NCBI GenBank assembly: GCA_002350525.1
Contig: DEFA01000036.1
Span: 15,795 to 79,794 of the forward strand
Length of the DNA stretch: 64,000 nucleotides
DNA from: Lachnospiraceae bacterium UBA2864
Lineage (GTDB): Bacteria > Bacillota > Clostridia > Lachnospirales > Lachnospiraceae
Direction: 5' to 3'
Of this stretch, positions 43,991 through 51,639 are shown piece by piece. The notes below the pieces were generated by a model, which worked only from the letters and a program-made list of their open reading frames with translations, was not told the DNA's origin and searched no databases. Made by a program: the position numbers and the translations under genes. Position 1 is the first letter of the stretch, and every line of letters begins with the position of its first letter.

Positions 43991-44356
43991 ATGAAGAAAA
44001 GAATAAAAGCTTATACGGCTTATATTGACGAACTTCTGAAAAGCGAAGGAGACCGGGACTGGGATCTTGAGATAGAAAAACACCTGGATCAGATAGGCTT
44101 TTTCATGCATGAGAGACTTGTACATCTCCTTGTATTTATACTTGTTGCAATCTGCACTGTAATATCGATCCTTGCACTTGTTGTATCGGAGAAGATAGTT
44201 ATCCTGCCTCTTATAGTCATGCTTTTTGTACTTCTTGTGCCGTACTGTATGCACTATTATCTTCTTGAAAACTCTGTACAGTATATGTACAGGCAGTATG
44301 ATGAGATGAGAAAGAAGAAAGAAGGCGTTGACAAAGCGTTTTCCGAGAAGTTATAA
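43991..44356 (+). CDS. small membrane protein, two transmembrane helices
   Basis: 121 residues from ATG 43991 (GAGGGG just before it; the longer frame from 43907 overlaps the GDPD gene). Not recognised. A basic N-terminal helix is followed by two hydrophobic helices (about residues 44-66 and 68-90), then a Tyr- and Lys-rich cytoplasmic tail. It lies between GDPD and a polysaccharide deacetylase on the same strand with short gaps, suggesting a link with the envelope. Confidence 0.6.
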   Translation: MKKRIKAYTAYIDELLKSEGDRDWDLEIEKHLDQIGFFMHERLVHLLVFILVAICTVISILALVVSEKIVILPLIVMLFVLLVPYCMHYYLLENSVQYMYRQYDEMRKKKEGVDKAFSEKL

Positions 44357-44398
44357 TACTTCTTACCCGCTAATGATATAGAAATATAAGGATTGGCT

Positions 44399-45403
44399 AT
44401 GGAAGAGGACAATAGAGCAAGTGTAAACAGAATAAAGAAGATGATCATAGCGACCATTTGTATTCTTATATTTGTGCCTATCATACTGTGTATAGTTTTG
44501 ATGTTCAGAGTCGGAAGACTTGAGAAAAAGCTTGATGAATATATTCGTAACAATTCACAGTCTGAGATAGAAGTTGCTTCAGACTTAGATGCCGAGGTTG
44601 CCCAGAGCAGAGAGTGGAAGACGACGGAAATTGCCGAAGTTCCGTCACCGCAGCAACGAATGGCCAAGGAAGATGCGGATGCAATCAATGCGCTGGATAA
44701 GCAGGTTGATGAATCTTCGGAACTTCTTCTTAAAACAAAAGCTACAGATACAGATGCAGTGTATAACGGACACAAGGTTTATCTTACCTTTGATGACGGT
44801 CCGGGACCATATACGAATGAGATTCTTGATATCCTGAAAGATAAGGGCGTTAAGGCAACATTTTTCGTAGTTGCCGATGACTTCACTTATGCGGACGAGA
44901 TGAATCGGATCGTAGCAGAGGGTCATACCCTTGCCATGCATTCGATGAATCATAAGTATGATGTTATCTACAAAGATCTCGATGCATTTAAGCAGGATGT
45001 TAACGGTCTTCATGATCTTCTGTACTATATGACAGGTGTTGACTGCAAGTATTACAGATTCCCGGGAGGAAGTTCGAATACAGTTGCCGATGTATCCATC
45101 GATGAATGTATCGAATATCTGAATTCGAGAGGAATTACATACTTTGACTGGAACGCGCTTAACGGTGATGCAGAGTATGTTAACTATACTGCAGATGAGC
45201 TTAATTCAAATGTTATGGGCTATGTTCGTAACAATCCGGGTAACTCCACCGTGCTTCTGCATGATCTCGGTAATCATTATGCAACGGTTGAAGCACTTCC
45301 GGGTCTTATTGATACGCTCATCGAAGAGGGTTATGAGATCCTTCCTATAGATGACTCGACAAAACCTGTACAGCATAGAGATGAACAAGAGACAGAGGAA
45401 TAG
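44399..45403 (+). CDS. membrane-anchored polysaccharide deacetylase
   Basis: 334 residues from ATG 44399 (a TTG two codons earlier is less likely). One N-terminal transmembrane helix (about 15-36), a Glu/Ser-rich linker, then a NodB homology domain from about residue 122: the metal and catalytic Asp in VYLTFDDGPGPYTNEIL, the HSMNH metal motif (two His four apart) and YYRFPGGSSN. The class removes acetyl groups from peptidoglycan or other N-acetylated glycans outside the membrane. Its end lies 8 bases before the folC start. Confidence 0.92.
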   Translation: MEEDNRASVNRIKKMIIATICILIFVPIILCIVLMFRVGRLEKKLDEYIRNNSQSEIEVASDLDAEVAQSREWKTTEIAEVPSPQQRMAKEDADAINALDKQVDESSELLLKTKATDTDAVYNGHKVYLTFDDGPGPYTNEILDILKDKGVKATFFVVADDFTYADEMNRIVAEGHTLAMHSMNHKYDVIYKDLDAFKQDVNGLHDLLYYMTGVDCKYYRFPGGSSNTVADVSIDECIEYLNSRGITYFDWNALNGDAEYVNYTADELNSNVMGYVRNNPGNSTVLLHDLGNHYATVEALPGLIDTLIEEGYEILPIDDSTKPVQHRDEQETEE

Positions 45404-45410
45404 TGTACAG

Positions 45411-47180
45411 ATGAATTATACAGAAGTTTTAAATTATATAACGGAGAAGAATAAGCTCGGCAGTATGCCGGGCATTTCCGCTATTATGGAGCTTTTAAAG
45501 AGACTCGGTTCACCTGAGAAAAGCGTAAAGGCTCTTCATATAGCCGGAACTAACGGTAAGGGTAGCATAATGGCTTATGTTGAACAGACCCTTATCCTCC
45601 GAAATCTGAAAGTAGGGCGATATATATCCCCTGCTATTTTTGATTACAGAGAACGCTGGCAGATTAATAAAAAATATATCGAAAAGGATAGATGCGCGGC
45701 TCTTATAACCCGTATAGCCGGTGTTGTGGAAGATATGATAGCCGACGGTTTCAGATCGCCTACTTCCTTTGAGATTGAGACCGCACTTGCATTTCTTTAC
45801 TTTGCGGAAGAAAGGTGTGACTATATGTTGATAGAGTGCGGCATGGGCGGTAAAGGTGATGCGACAAATGTGATCGAAAGTGCCGTTATCGATGTGCTTG
45901 CTTCCGTAAGCCTCGATCATATGCAGTTTCTCGGAGACACACCGGAAGTAATATGCTCCGAAAAGCTCGGTATCGTAAGACCGGGAGGAAGACTTATATC
46001 TTATCCTCAGATGGAATCCGTAAGAGCTGTGATAGAGAAAGATTCGACAGAAAGAGGATATGAAGTTACATATCCCGATGAAGGCTCTCTTCAAATCATA
46101 AAGCGGGATATCGAGGGAAGCGAGTTCCGATATAAGGGAGTGGATTATAAGATAAATTTAAGCGGTGATTATCAGGTATTAAATGCATGTACCGCAATTG
46201 AAGTTCTTAACCGTCTCAGTACGGTTCCGGAATCCGAAGGAGGAATCCCGCTTTCGAAGGACGATATCAGGGAAGGACTCATGAAGACTGAGTGGCAGGG
46301 ACGTATGACGATCGTGAGCCGCGAGCCGCTTTTTGTGGTAGACGGAGCTCATAACAGAGACGCATGGGTAAGGCTTGCAGATACTCTCAGTAAATGTTTT
46401 ACAAAACGTAAATTCATATTTATAATGGGAGTGCTGGCTGACAAGGAATATACCCGTATGATGGACAGCCTATGTCCTTATATGAAGAAGGCTGTAACAG
46501 TTACTACAGTGAGTCCGAGAGCACTTGACGGTAAAAAGCTTCTTGCGGAAGCAGAGAAAAGAGGCGTGGAAGGACATTATTCCGAAAGCTGTAAGGATGC
46601 GGTAAAATATGCACTGTCAGTCGCAGAAGAGACGGATGTTATAATAGCATGCGGAACTCTTACATTTGCCGGAGAGATCATAAATATCATGAAAAGCGAA
46701 AGACATAATCTGATACTTAAAGATAAGGTATTTCTGGAAAGACTTGATAGAATAGAAGAAGCCGAAAAAAGAAGAAGATTCTGCAGACACGGACTTGAAC
46801 ATCTTGTAAGTGTCGCAAGGATCGGTGCTCTTATAGCTTTGGATGAAGAACTTGATATAGAGAGGGATGTGATCTATGCAGCGGCTCTTCTTCACGATAT
46901 AGGAAGATGTTCAGAATATACTGAAGAGGGGAAAATGAGTCATGCAGAGGCGGGAGTTATAATAGCCGAAGATATCCTGAGACGTGTGGGATACAGCGAT
47001 TCCGAAATTGAGGCTATACTTCTGGCTGTAAAGAATCACGGCGAAGATACTGCCGAAGACGGAACGCTTGCAAAGATCCTCTTTAAGGCCGATAAGCTTT
47101 CCAGAAACTGTTTCAGATGTGAGGCCGAACCGGACTGCTTTTGGGAAGAAAGCTTAAAGAATAAGGAACTTGATTATTAG
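45411..47180 (+). CDS. folC: FolC (folylpolyglutamate/dihydrofolate synthase) fused to an HD domain
   Basis: 589 residues from ATG 45411 (GAGGAA at 45395-45400; earlier in-frame starts overlap the deacetylase gene). Residues 1-430 are a Mur-ligase-like FolC with P-loop GTNGKGS (46-52) and IECGMGGKGDATN. Residues about 455-589 form an HD phosphohydrolase domain: H460/H464 region, the H495-D496 doublet in AALLHDIGR, and later SHAEAG and KNHGED. The HD part is intact at the metal-ligand positions visible. HD proteins occur as separate genes in some Firmicute folate operons; here the domain is fused. It may dephosphorylate a pterin or other folate intermediate, which is inference. Followed by folP. 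Confidence 0.88.
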   Translation: MNYTEVLNYITEKNKLGSMPGISAIMELLKRLGSPEKSVKALHIAGTNGKGSIMAYVEQTLILRNLKVGRYISPAIFDYRERWQINKKYIEKDRCAALITRIAGVVEDMIADGFRSPTSFEIETALAFLYFAEERCDYMLIECGMGGKGDATNVIESAVIDVLASVSLDHMQFLGDTPEVICSEKLGIVRPGGRLISYPQMESVRAVIEKDSTERGYEVTYPDEGSLQIIKRDIEGSEFRYKGVDYKINLSGDYQVLNACTAIEVLNRLSTVPESEGGIPLSKDDIREGLMKTEWQGRMTIVSREPLFVVDGAHNRDAWVRLADTLSKCFTKRKFIFIMGVLADKEYTRMMDSLCPYMKKAVTVTTVSPRALDGKKLLAEAEKRGVEGHYSESCKDAVKYALSVAEETDVIIACGTLTFAGEIINIMKSERHNLILKDKVFLERLDRIEEAEKRRRFCRHGLEHLVSVARIGALIALDEELDIERDVIYAAALLHDIGRCSEYTEEGKMSHAEAGVIIAEDILRRVGYSDSEIEAILLAVKNHGEDTAEDGTLAKILFKADKLSRNCFRCEAEPDCFWEESLKNKELDY

Positions 47181-47204
47181 GATATATCGAATGAGGTAAC
47201 AGGC

Positions 47205-48020
47205 TTGAAGATAGGAAACAGAGAGTTTGAATTAGACAGTTACACACCTTACGTAATGGGAATACTGAATGTTACACCGGATTCCTTCTCTGACGGAGGT
47301 GCGTATAATACTATAGAAAAAGGTCTGCGTCATGCTGAAGAAATGATAGAAGAAGGCGCTGACATAATTGATATCGGAGGAGAATCTACAAGACCGGGGT
47401 ATACGTTCATTTCTCCGGAAGAAGAGATCGAGCGTACCGCTCCCGTGATCGATGCGATAAAGTCGCGTTTTGACATTCCGGTCACATTGGATACTTATAA
47501 ATCCGATGTTGCCGAAGCGGGACTTAAAGCCGGTGCGGATATGATCAACGATATCTGGGGACTTAAGGCGGATAAACGTCTTGCGGAAGTTATAGCATCA
47601 TCCGAGAACCCCGGTGTGATCCTTATGCATAACAGAAAAGAGCCGGATTATACGGATCTTATAGAGGATGTGAAGAAGGATCTTAAGGAATGCATTGAGA
47701 TTGCAAAGAGTGCAGGAATACCTGAGGAGAGATTGATACTCGATCCGGGTATAGGCTTCGGAAAGACTCTGGAAGATAATCTTTCGGTCATGAAGCATTT
47801 GGATGAGATTATAGATGGATTTAAGAAGCCTATGCTGCTCGGAGTGTCACGAAAGTCTATGATAGGACTTACGCTTAATCTTCCTGTCGATGAGAGACTT
47901 GAAGGGACGATAGCGGCAAATGTGGCAGGCTATCTTGCGGGATGCCGTATATTCAGAGTACATGATGTTAAAGCTCACAGAAGAGCACTTGATATGATTG
48001 CGGGAATTCAGAGGGTTTAA
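47205..48020 (+). CDS. folP: dihydropteroate synthase
   Basis: 271 residues from a TTG start at 47205, since the family N-terminus is needed to precede MGILNVTPDSFSDGG and no in-frame ATG is available upstream; GAGG lies about 9 bases before. The other motifs are GADIIDIGGESTRPG, the DTYKSDVAEAGL segment, LILDPGIGFGKT and the KSMIG loop. It joins p-aminobenzoate to the pterin diphosphate and is the sulfonamide target. It sits directly before the folB-folK fusion (no gap), fitting pathway order. Confidence 0.95.
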   Translation: MKIGNREFELDSYTPYVMGILNVTPDSFSDGGAYNTIEKGLRHAEEMIEEGADIIDIGGESTRPGYTFISPEEEIERTAPVIDAIKSRFDIPVTLDTYKSDVAEAGLKAGADMINDIWGLKADKRLAEVIASSENPGVILMHNRKEPDYTDLIEDVKKDLKECIEIAKSAGIPEERLILDPGIGFGKTLEDNLSVMKHLDEIIDGFKKPMLLGVSRKSMIGLTLNLPVDERLEGTIAANVAGYLAGCRIFRVHDVKAHRRALDMIAGIQRV

Positions 48021-49706
48021 ATGGATATCATAACAATCGAAAAACTAAAAGTATATGCTTATCACGGAGTATTTGAAGAGGAAAAAAAGGATGGTCAGGT
48101 GTTTTATGTATCTGCCCGTCTTCATCTTGATGTAAGAAAAGCTTCAAGAAACGACGACCTCTCCAAGACCGTAAATTATGACTCGGTGGCTCACCTTATA
48201 GATGAAACGGTGAGAAGCGAGAAGTACGATCTGATAGAAACTGTTGCGGAAACAGTGGCAACGGAGATACTTCTCAAGTTTCCGGTCATCAGAACTGTCG
48301 ATGTAAAGATAAGTAAGCCGGAAGCTCCGATAGAGCTTGAATTCTCGGATGTTTCCGTAGAGATATCAAGGTCAAGACACACAGCATTTCTCGGAATAGG
48401 CTCCAATCTCGGAGACAGAGAGAGCTATCTTGATTTTGCCGTAGAACAGCTCGGAAAAGACGAACTTATAAGCGTTGAGAGAGTATCGGATTATATCAAT
48501 ACAGAACCTGTGGGACTTGTTGAACAGCCCGACTTCCTGAATGGGGTCGTTGAGATAAGTACAATCTACTCGCCTCACCAGCTTCTCCATGTCATAAATG
48601 ATATAGAGAATGAAGCTGGCCGTGAGAGAATAGTTCATTGGGGACCGAGAACTCTTGATATAGATATACTTCTCTTTGATGATGTTATCACGGCAGATGA
48701 GAAGCTTAAGATCCCTCATCCGGAGATGACTAACAGAGAATTCGTATTAAAGCCGTTGAATCAGATCGCACCATATGCATATCATCCTATCTACAGAAAG
48801 ACCATGGAGGAGTTATATGCGAGACTTATAAAAAAACTTGAGCATGAGGCTGAGCCTTATGATACAGATGAGTATTCCGAAGTGGAAGAGCTCGGTGATT
48901 CGAATAGCCGGATTGTTTACTGCGGTGTTCCCGGAGCATATGCTGAGTCTGCAGCCAAGAAGTATTTCGGTGAAAATGCGAATGTTTATAATGTAAAGAG
49001 TTTTGATGATGTTGTAAGTGAGACTGTTTCGGGTAAGGCTGAATTCGGTGTCCTTCCTATAGAAAACAGTTCGGCCGGATTCGTAGCCGGAATATATGAT
49101 ATCATCAGAAACAGTGGTGTACAGATAGTCGGTCAGGTAGTGCTTGATATAGAGCATGCTCTTCTCGGACTTCCTGATGCACATATATCGGATATCAGAA
49201 AAGTATATTCCCATCCACAGGGTCTCATGCAGTGTAAAGACTTCATAGACGAACATGGCTTCGCTGCCGAGAGTCTCAGTAATACTGCTCTTGCCGCAAG
49301 GCGTGTTAAGGATAAAGGGGATATAAGAGAAGCGGCTATTGCCAGCGAACGTGCGGCAGAACTGTATGGTCTCAAGATACTGGCAAGAAGAATCAATTTT
49401 CAGAATGATAATTCCACAAAGTTTGTAATAGTTACGGCAAAGAAGGTGTTCTTATCAACATCCGATAAGATCAGTATATCCTTTACACTTCAGCATAAGG
49501 TCGGTTCTCTCTATGAGATCCTCGGCCGTATAAATGAGAACGGAGTCAATATGACAAGCATCGAATCCCGTCCGTCACTCAGAAAGAAGTGGGAATATGT
49601 ATTCTATGTAAGCTTTGAAGGAAAACTTACCGATAAGAACGTAAGAAAGGCTCTCGGAGAGATTCTGGCGGAATCCAGAGAGATGAATCTTCTCGGTACA
49701 TTTTAA
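48021..49706 (+). CDS. trifunctional FolB-FolK-prephenate dehydratase fusion
   Basis: 561 residues with three enzyme modules in one frame. Residues 1-118 are dihydroneopterin aldolase (FolB). Residues 121-260 are pterin pyrophosphokinase (FolK; FLGIGSNLGDRESYLDFA and HWGPRTLDIDILLFDD). Residues 297-471 are prephenate dehydratase (YCGVPGAYAESAAKKYFG, VLPIENSSAG, then T466-K467-F468 where most enzymes have TRF). Residues 483-560 are an ACT domain with ESRPS, a phenylalanine-sensing motif. An acidic linker (about 275-296) separates the folate and aromatic parts. In many relatives the dehydratase is fused to chorismate mutase; that domain is missing here and FolB-FolK takes its place. The start follows the folP stop with no gap. 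Confidence 0.88.
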   Translation: MDIITIEKLKVYAYHGVFEEEKKDGQVFYVSARLHLDVRKASRNDDLSKTVNYDSVAHLIDETVRSEKYDLIETVAETVATEILLKFPVIRTVDVKISKPEAPIELEFSDVSVEISRSRHTAFLGIGSNLGDRESYLDFAVEQLGKDELISVERVSDYINTEPVGLVEQPDFLNGVVEISTIYSPHQLLHVINDIENEAGRERIVHWGPRTLDIDILLFDDVITADEKLKIPHPEMTNREFVLKPLNQIAPYAYHPIYRKTMEELYARLIKKLEHEAEPYDTDEYSEVEELGDSNSRIVYCGVPGAYAESAAKKYFGENANVYNVKSFDDVVSETVSGKAEFGVLPIENSSAGFVAGIYDIIRNSGVQIVGQVVLDIEHALLGLPDAHISDIRKVYSHPQGLMQCKDFIDEHGFAAESLSNTALAARRVKDKGDIREAAIASERAAELYGLKILARRINFQNDNSTKFVIVTAKKVFLSTSDKISISFTLQHKVGSLYEILGRINENGVNMTSIESRPSLRKKWEYVFYVSFEGKLTDKNVRKALGEILAESREMNLLGTF

Positions 49707-49792
49707 CTTGTGCATTGACATGAAGAGATCTGTATGGAATCTGTCCGACCGATCAAGACGTTTTAAAAGTGTCAAGATGTTAAAAAAACAAG

Positions 49793-49820
49793 TTGACAAG
49801 GGTTACCGTTATGTGATAAT
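49793..49820 (+). promoter_or_regulatory. promoter of infC-rpmI-rplT
   Basis: TTGACA (49793-49798), 16-base spacer, GATAAT (49815-49820). Transcription would start near 49827 and leave a leader of about 180 bases before infC. Confidence 0.7.
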
Positions 49821-49826
49821 CTATGT

Positions 49827-50007
49827 CAGGTGTGAATTGAAGAGCTCTAAGACTCTTCAGAATTAAGCAGAGTATCCGCTCTCACCTAGAGTTGCAAATG
49901 TGCGGCCGGGTTTAAACTTATAAAAAACAGCGTAGGCTGTTCTTTGTGTGGATACTCATGTCTTGGGTATCCACTTTTTTATGTTTTATTTTACGGAGGG
50001 CAAAGCA
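49827..50007 (+). ncRNA. infC leader attenuator (L20-leader type)
   Basis: The leader holds a terminator: GTGGATAC/GTATCCAC (49948-49955, 49967-49974) followed by six T. A competing antiterminator is visible: GAGTATCCGC (49870-49879) can pair with GTGGATACTC (49948-49957) over 10 positions with one G-U, using the left arm of the terminator. Upstream hairpins AATTGAAGAG/CTCTTCAGAATT (49835-49864) and AACAGC/GCTGTT (49926-49941) complete the folds. This matches the known Firmicute L20-controlled leader of infC operons, in which ribosomal protein L20 represses its own operon. Confidence 0.75.
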
Positions 50008-50517
50008 ATAGACTATTTAATCAACGAACAAATCAAAGACAAAGAGGTGCGCGTTATCGGTGCTGAGGGAGGACAGCTTGGTGTGATGTCCATTACCGAA
50101 GCAAGAGAGAAGGCCGAAGAGGCAGGACTTGACCTTGTAAGAGTTTCGCCTAATGCGAATCCACCGGTGTGTAAGATCATTGATTTCGGAAAGTTCCGTT
50201 ATGAACTTGCCCGTAAGGAAAAGGATGCCAAGAAAAAGCAGAAGGTTGTTGAGATCAAGGAAGTGAGATTATCACCGAACATTGAGGAGAACGACCTTAA
50301 TACTAAGGTAAATCAGGCTCGTAAGTTTCTTCAGAAGGGTAACAGAGTTAAGGTTACTCTGAGATTCAGAGGACGTGAGCTTGCATATGTTAATCAAAGC
50401 AAAGTAATACTTGATAATTTTGCTGAGCTTCTTTCGGACATTTCGACTGTTGATAAGCAGGCTAAGTTCGAAGGCAGGAGCATGTTCATGTTCCTTGCGG
50501 CAAAAACAACCAAGTAG
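50008..50517 (+). CDS. infC: translation initiation factor IF-3, AUA start
   Basis: 169 residues when started at ATA 50008. GGAGGG at 49995-50000 is 7 bases upstream, and the family N-terminus (xxxLINEQIKDKEVRVIG) begins right there. In-frame GTG 49948 lies inside the terminator hairpin of the leader, and ATG 49981 has no ribosome site. Rare start codons (AUU, AUC, AUA) are typical of infC and allow IF-3 to limit its own translation. IF-3 binds the 30S subunit and checks the start codon. The signature KIIDFGKFRYELARKEKDAK is present. rpmI follows after 20 bases. Confidence 0.9.
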   Translation: MDYLINEQIKDKEVRVIGAEGGQLGVMSITEAREKAEEAGLDLVRVSPNANPPVCKIIDFGKFRYELARKEKDAKKKQKVVEIKEVRLSPNIEENDLNTKVNQARKFLQKGNRVKVTLRFRGRELAYVNQSKVILDNFAELLSDISTVDKQAKFEGRSMFMFLAAKTTK

Positions 50518-50537
50518 TTTATAAGGAGGAAAAAACA

Positions 50538-50735
50538 ATGCCAAAGTTAAAGACAAAGAGGGCAGCAGCAAAGCGTTTTAAGGCTACAGGTACAGGTAAG
50601 CTTAAGAGAAATAAGGCTTATAAGAGCCATATCCTTACTAAGAAGACAACAAAGAGAAAGAGAAACCTGAGAAAAGCAACCATGACTGACAAGACAAATG
50701 TCAAGAACATGAAGAAGATTTTACCTTACATCTAA
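50538..50735 (+). CDS. rpmI: 50S ribosomal protein L35
   Basis: 65 residues, very basic, with the family start MPKLKTKRAAAKRFKATGTG and the HILTKKTTKRKRNLRK segment. Second gene of infC-rpmI-rplT; AAGGAGG precedes its ATG. Confidence 0.97.
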   Translation: MPKLKTKRAAAKRFKATGTGKLKRNKAYKSHILTKKTTKRKRNLRKATMTDKTNVKNMKKILPYI

Positions 50736-50762
50736 GGATGATTTGATTAGGAGGATATAGTA

Positions 50763-51119
50763 ATGGCAAGAATTAAAGGTGGCGCTAATGCCAAGAAGAA
50801 GCATAACAAGACATTAAAGGCAGCAAAGGGATATATCGGAGCTAGATCAAAGCAGTACAGAGTTGCTAAGCAGTCTGTAATGAGAGCTGATGCTACTGCA
50901 TTCGCAGGCAGAAGAGAGAGAAAGAGAGATTTCCGTAAGCTTTGGATCGCTCGTATCAATGCTGCAGCCAGACAGAATGATATCTCATACAGCAACCTTA
51001 TGCATGGTCTTAAGGTAGCAGGCGTAGACATCAACAGAAAGATGCTCGCTGAGATGGCAGTTAATGATGCAGAAGGATTCGCAAGCCTTGTAGATGTTGC
51101 TAAGAAGGCAATTGCTTAA
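50763..51119 (+). CDS. rplT: 50S ribosomal protein L20
   Basis: 118 residues, the normal length. Basic N-terminal helix (KGGANAKKKHNKTLKAAKGY) followed by the globular C-terminal part with LWIARINAAAR and YSNLMHGLKVAGVDINRKML. It is needed early in 50S assembly and is the repressor that would bind the infC leader. Last gene of the operon, with a terminator right after it. Confidence 0.97.
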   Translation: MARIKGGANAKKKHNKTLKAAKGYIGARSKQYRVAKQSVMRADATAFAGRRERKRDFRKLWIARINAAARQNDISYSNLMHGLKVAGVDINRKMLAEMAVNDAEGFASLVDVAKKAIA

Positions 51120-51137
51120 TCTGTATAGAGTTATTGG

Positions 51138-51173
51138 AAATACCCTGAATCTGATGTATTCGGGGTATTTTTC
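51138..51173 (+). terminator. terminator of infC-rpmI-rplT
   Basis: AAATACCCTGAAT (51138-51150) pairs with ATTCGGGGTATTT (51158-51170) across 13 positions with one T-G pair, loop of 7 bases, then more T (TTTTTCTATTT). Confidence 0.88.
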
Positions 51174-51271
51174 TATTTAAGCAGTGAATAAATGGGATTG
51201 TTAATTGTATAGTTCTTTTATGTACAAAATATAAAAATATAAAAAGTTATGTAAAAAAATTGAAAAGGGTA

Positions 51272-51300
51272 TTGACAATTAGATGTCAAAGAGTTATTAT
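51272..51300 (+). promoter_or_regulatory. promoter of tRNA-Leu copy 1
   Basis: TTGACA (51272-51277), 17-base spacer, TATTAT (51295-51300). A small hairpin GCGTCA/TGACGC (51308-51322) lies in the 5' leader before the tRNA. Confidence 0.75.
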
Positions 51301-51342
51301 ATTACTCGCGTCAAGATGACGCTGTGAATTAAATATTCATAA

Positions 51343-51426
51343 GCGGGAGTGCTGGAATTGGCAGACAGGCTAGACTAAGGATCTAGTGGTGGCAACGCCG
51401 TGTGAGTTCAAGTCTCATCTCCCGCA
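51343..51426 (+). tRNA. tRNA-Leu (anticodon AAG), copy 1
   Basis: 84 bases. Acceptor stem GCGGGAG/CTCCCGC with discriminator A; CCA is not encoded. D-arm with AATTGGCAGAC; anticodon stem CTAGA/TCTAG around the loop CTAAGGA, giving anticodon AAG for CUU; a long variable arm (TGGTGGCAACGCC region) as in Leu tRNAs; T-loop GTTCAAGTC. A34 would be converted to inosine. Identical to the copy at 60733. Confidence 0.97.
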
Positions 51427-51440
51427 CTGGAATAACTAAA

Positions 51441-51466
51441 AGCAGGTACGATGTACCTGCTTTTTT
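51441..51466 (+). terminator. terminator of tRNA-Leu copy 1
   Basis: AGCAGGTAC/GTACCTGCT (51441-51449, 51453-51461) with GAT loop, A-run before and six T after. Confidence 0.9.
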
Positions 51467-51475
51467 GTATTTTTC

Positions 51476-51504
51476 TTTACATACGTTGGATATTCTGATA
51501 TAAT
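51476..51504 (+). promoter_or_regulatory. promoter of the five-gene cassette
   Basis: TTTACA (51476-51481), 17-base spacer, TATAAT (51499-51504) with TG one base upstream of the -10 (extended -10). It lies 10 bases after the tRNA terminator and leaves an untranslated leader of about 130 bases (51511-51639) in which I see no further clear structure. Confidence 0.75.
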
Positions 51505-51639
51505 ACATATTATCATATTGATAAAAACAAGGCGGCGGATAATTTGACCTGCCTGTTTCTTTATGTGGCGACATTATAATATCTGTGTTAAAATTTTGTA
51601 GAAGTGTTGGTATGTATTATATACGGGAGTTAGATTATT

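Noticed and set aside
48840..48915. Frameshift or missed stop that would falsely join FolK and prephenate dehydratase
   Set aside because: The acidic linker reads without interruption in normal codon usage and the dehydratase start motif is in the same frame; a sequencing error cannot be fully excluded but nothing points to it.
49948..50007. N-terminal extension of infC from GTG 49948
   Set aside because: It runs through the leader terminator hairpin and adds 20 residues foreign to IF-3; ATA 50008 has the ribosome site and fits the family.
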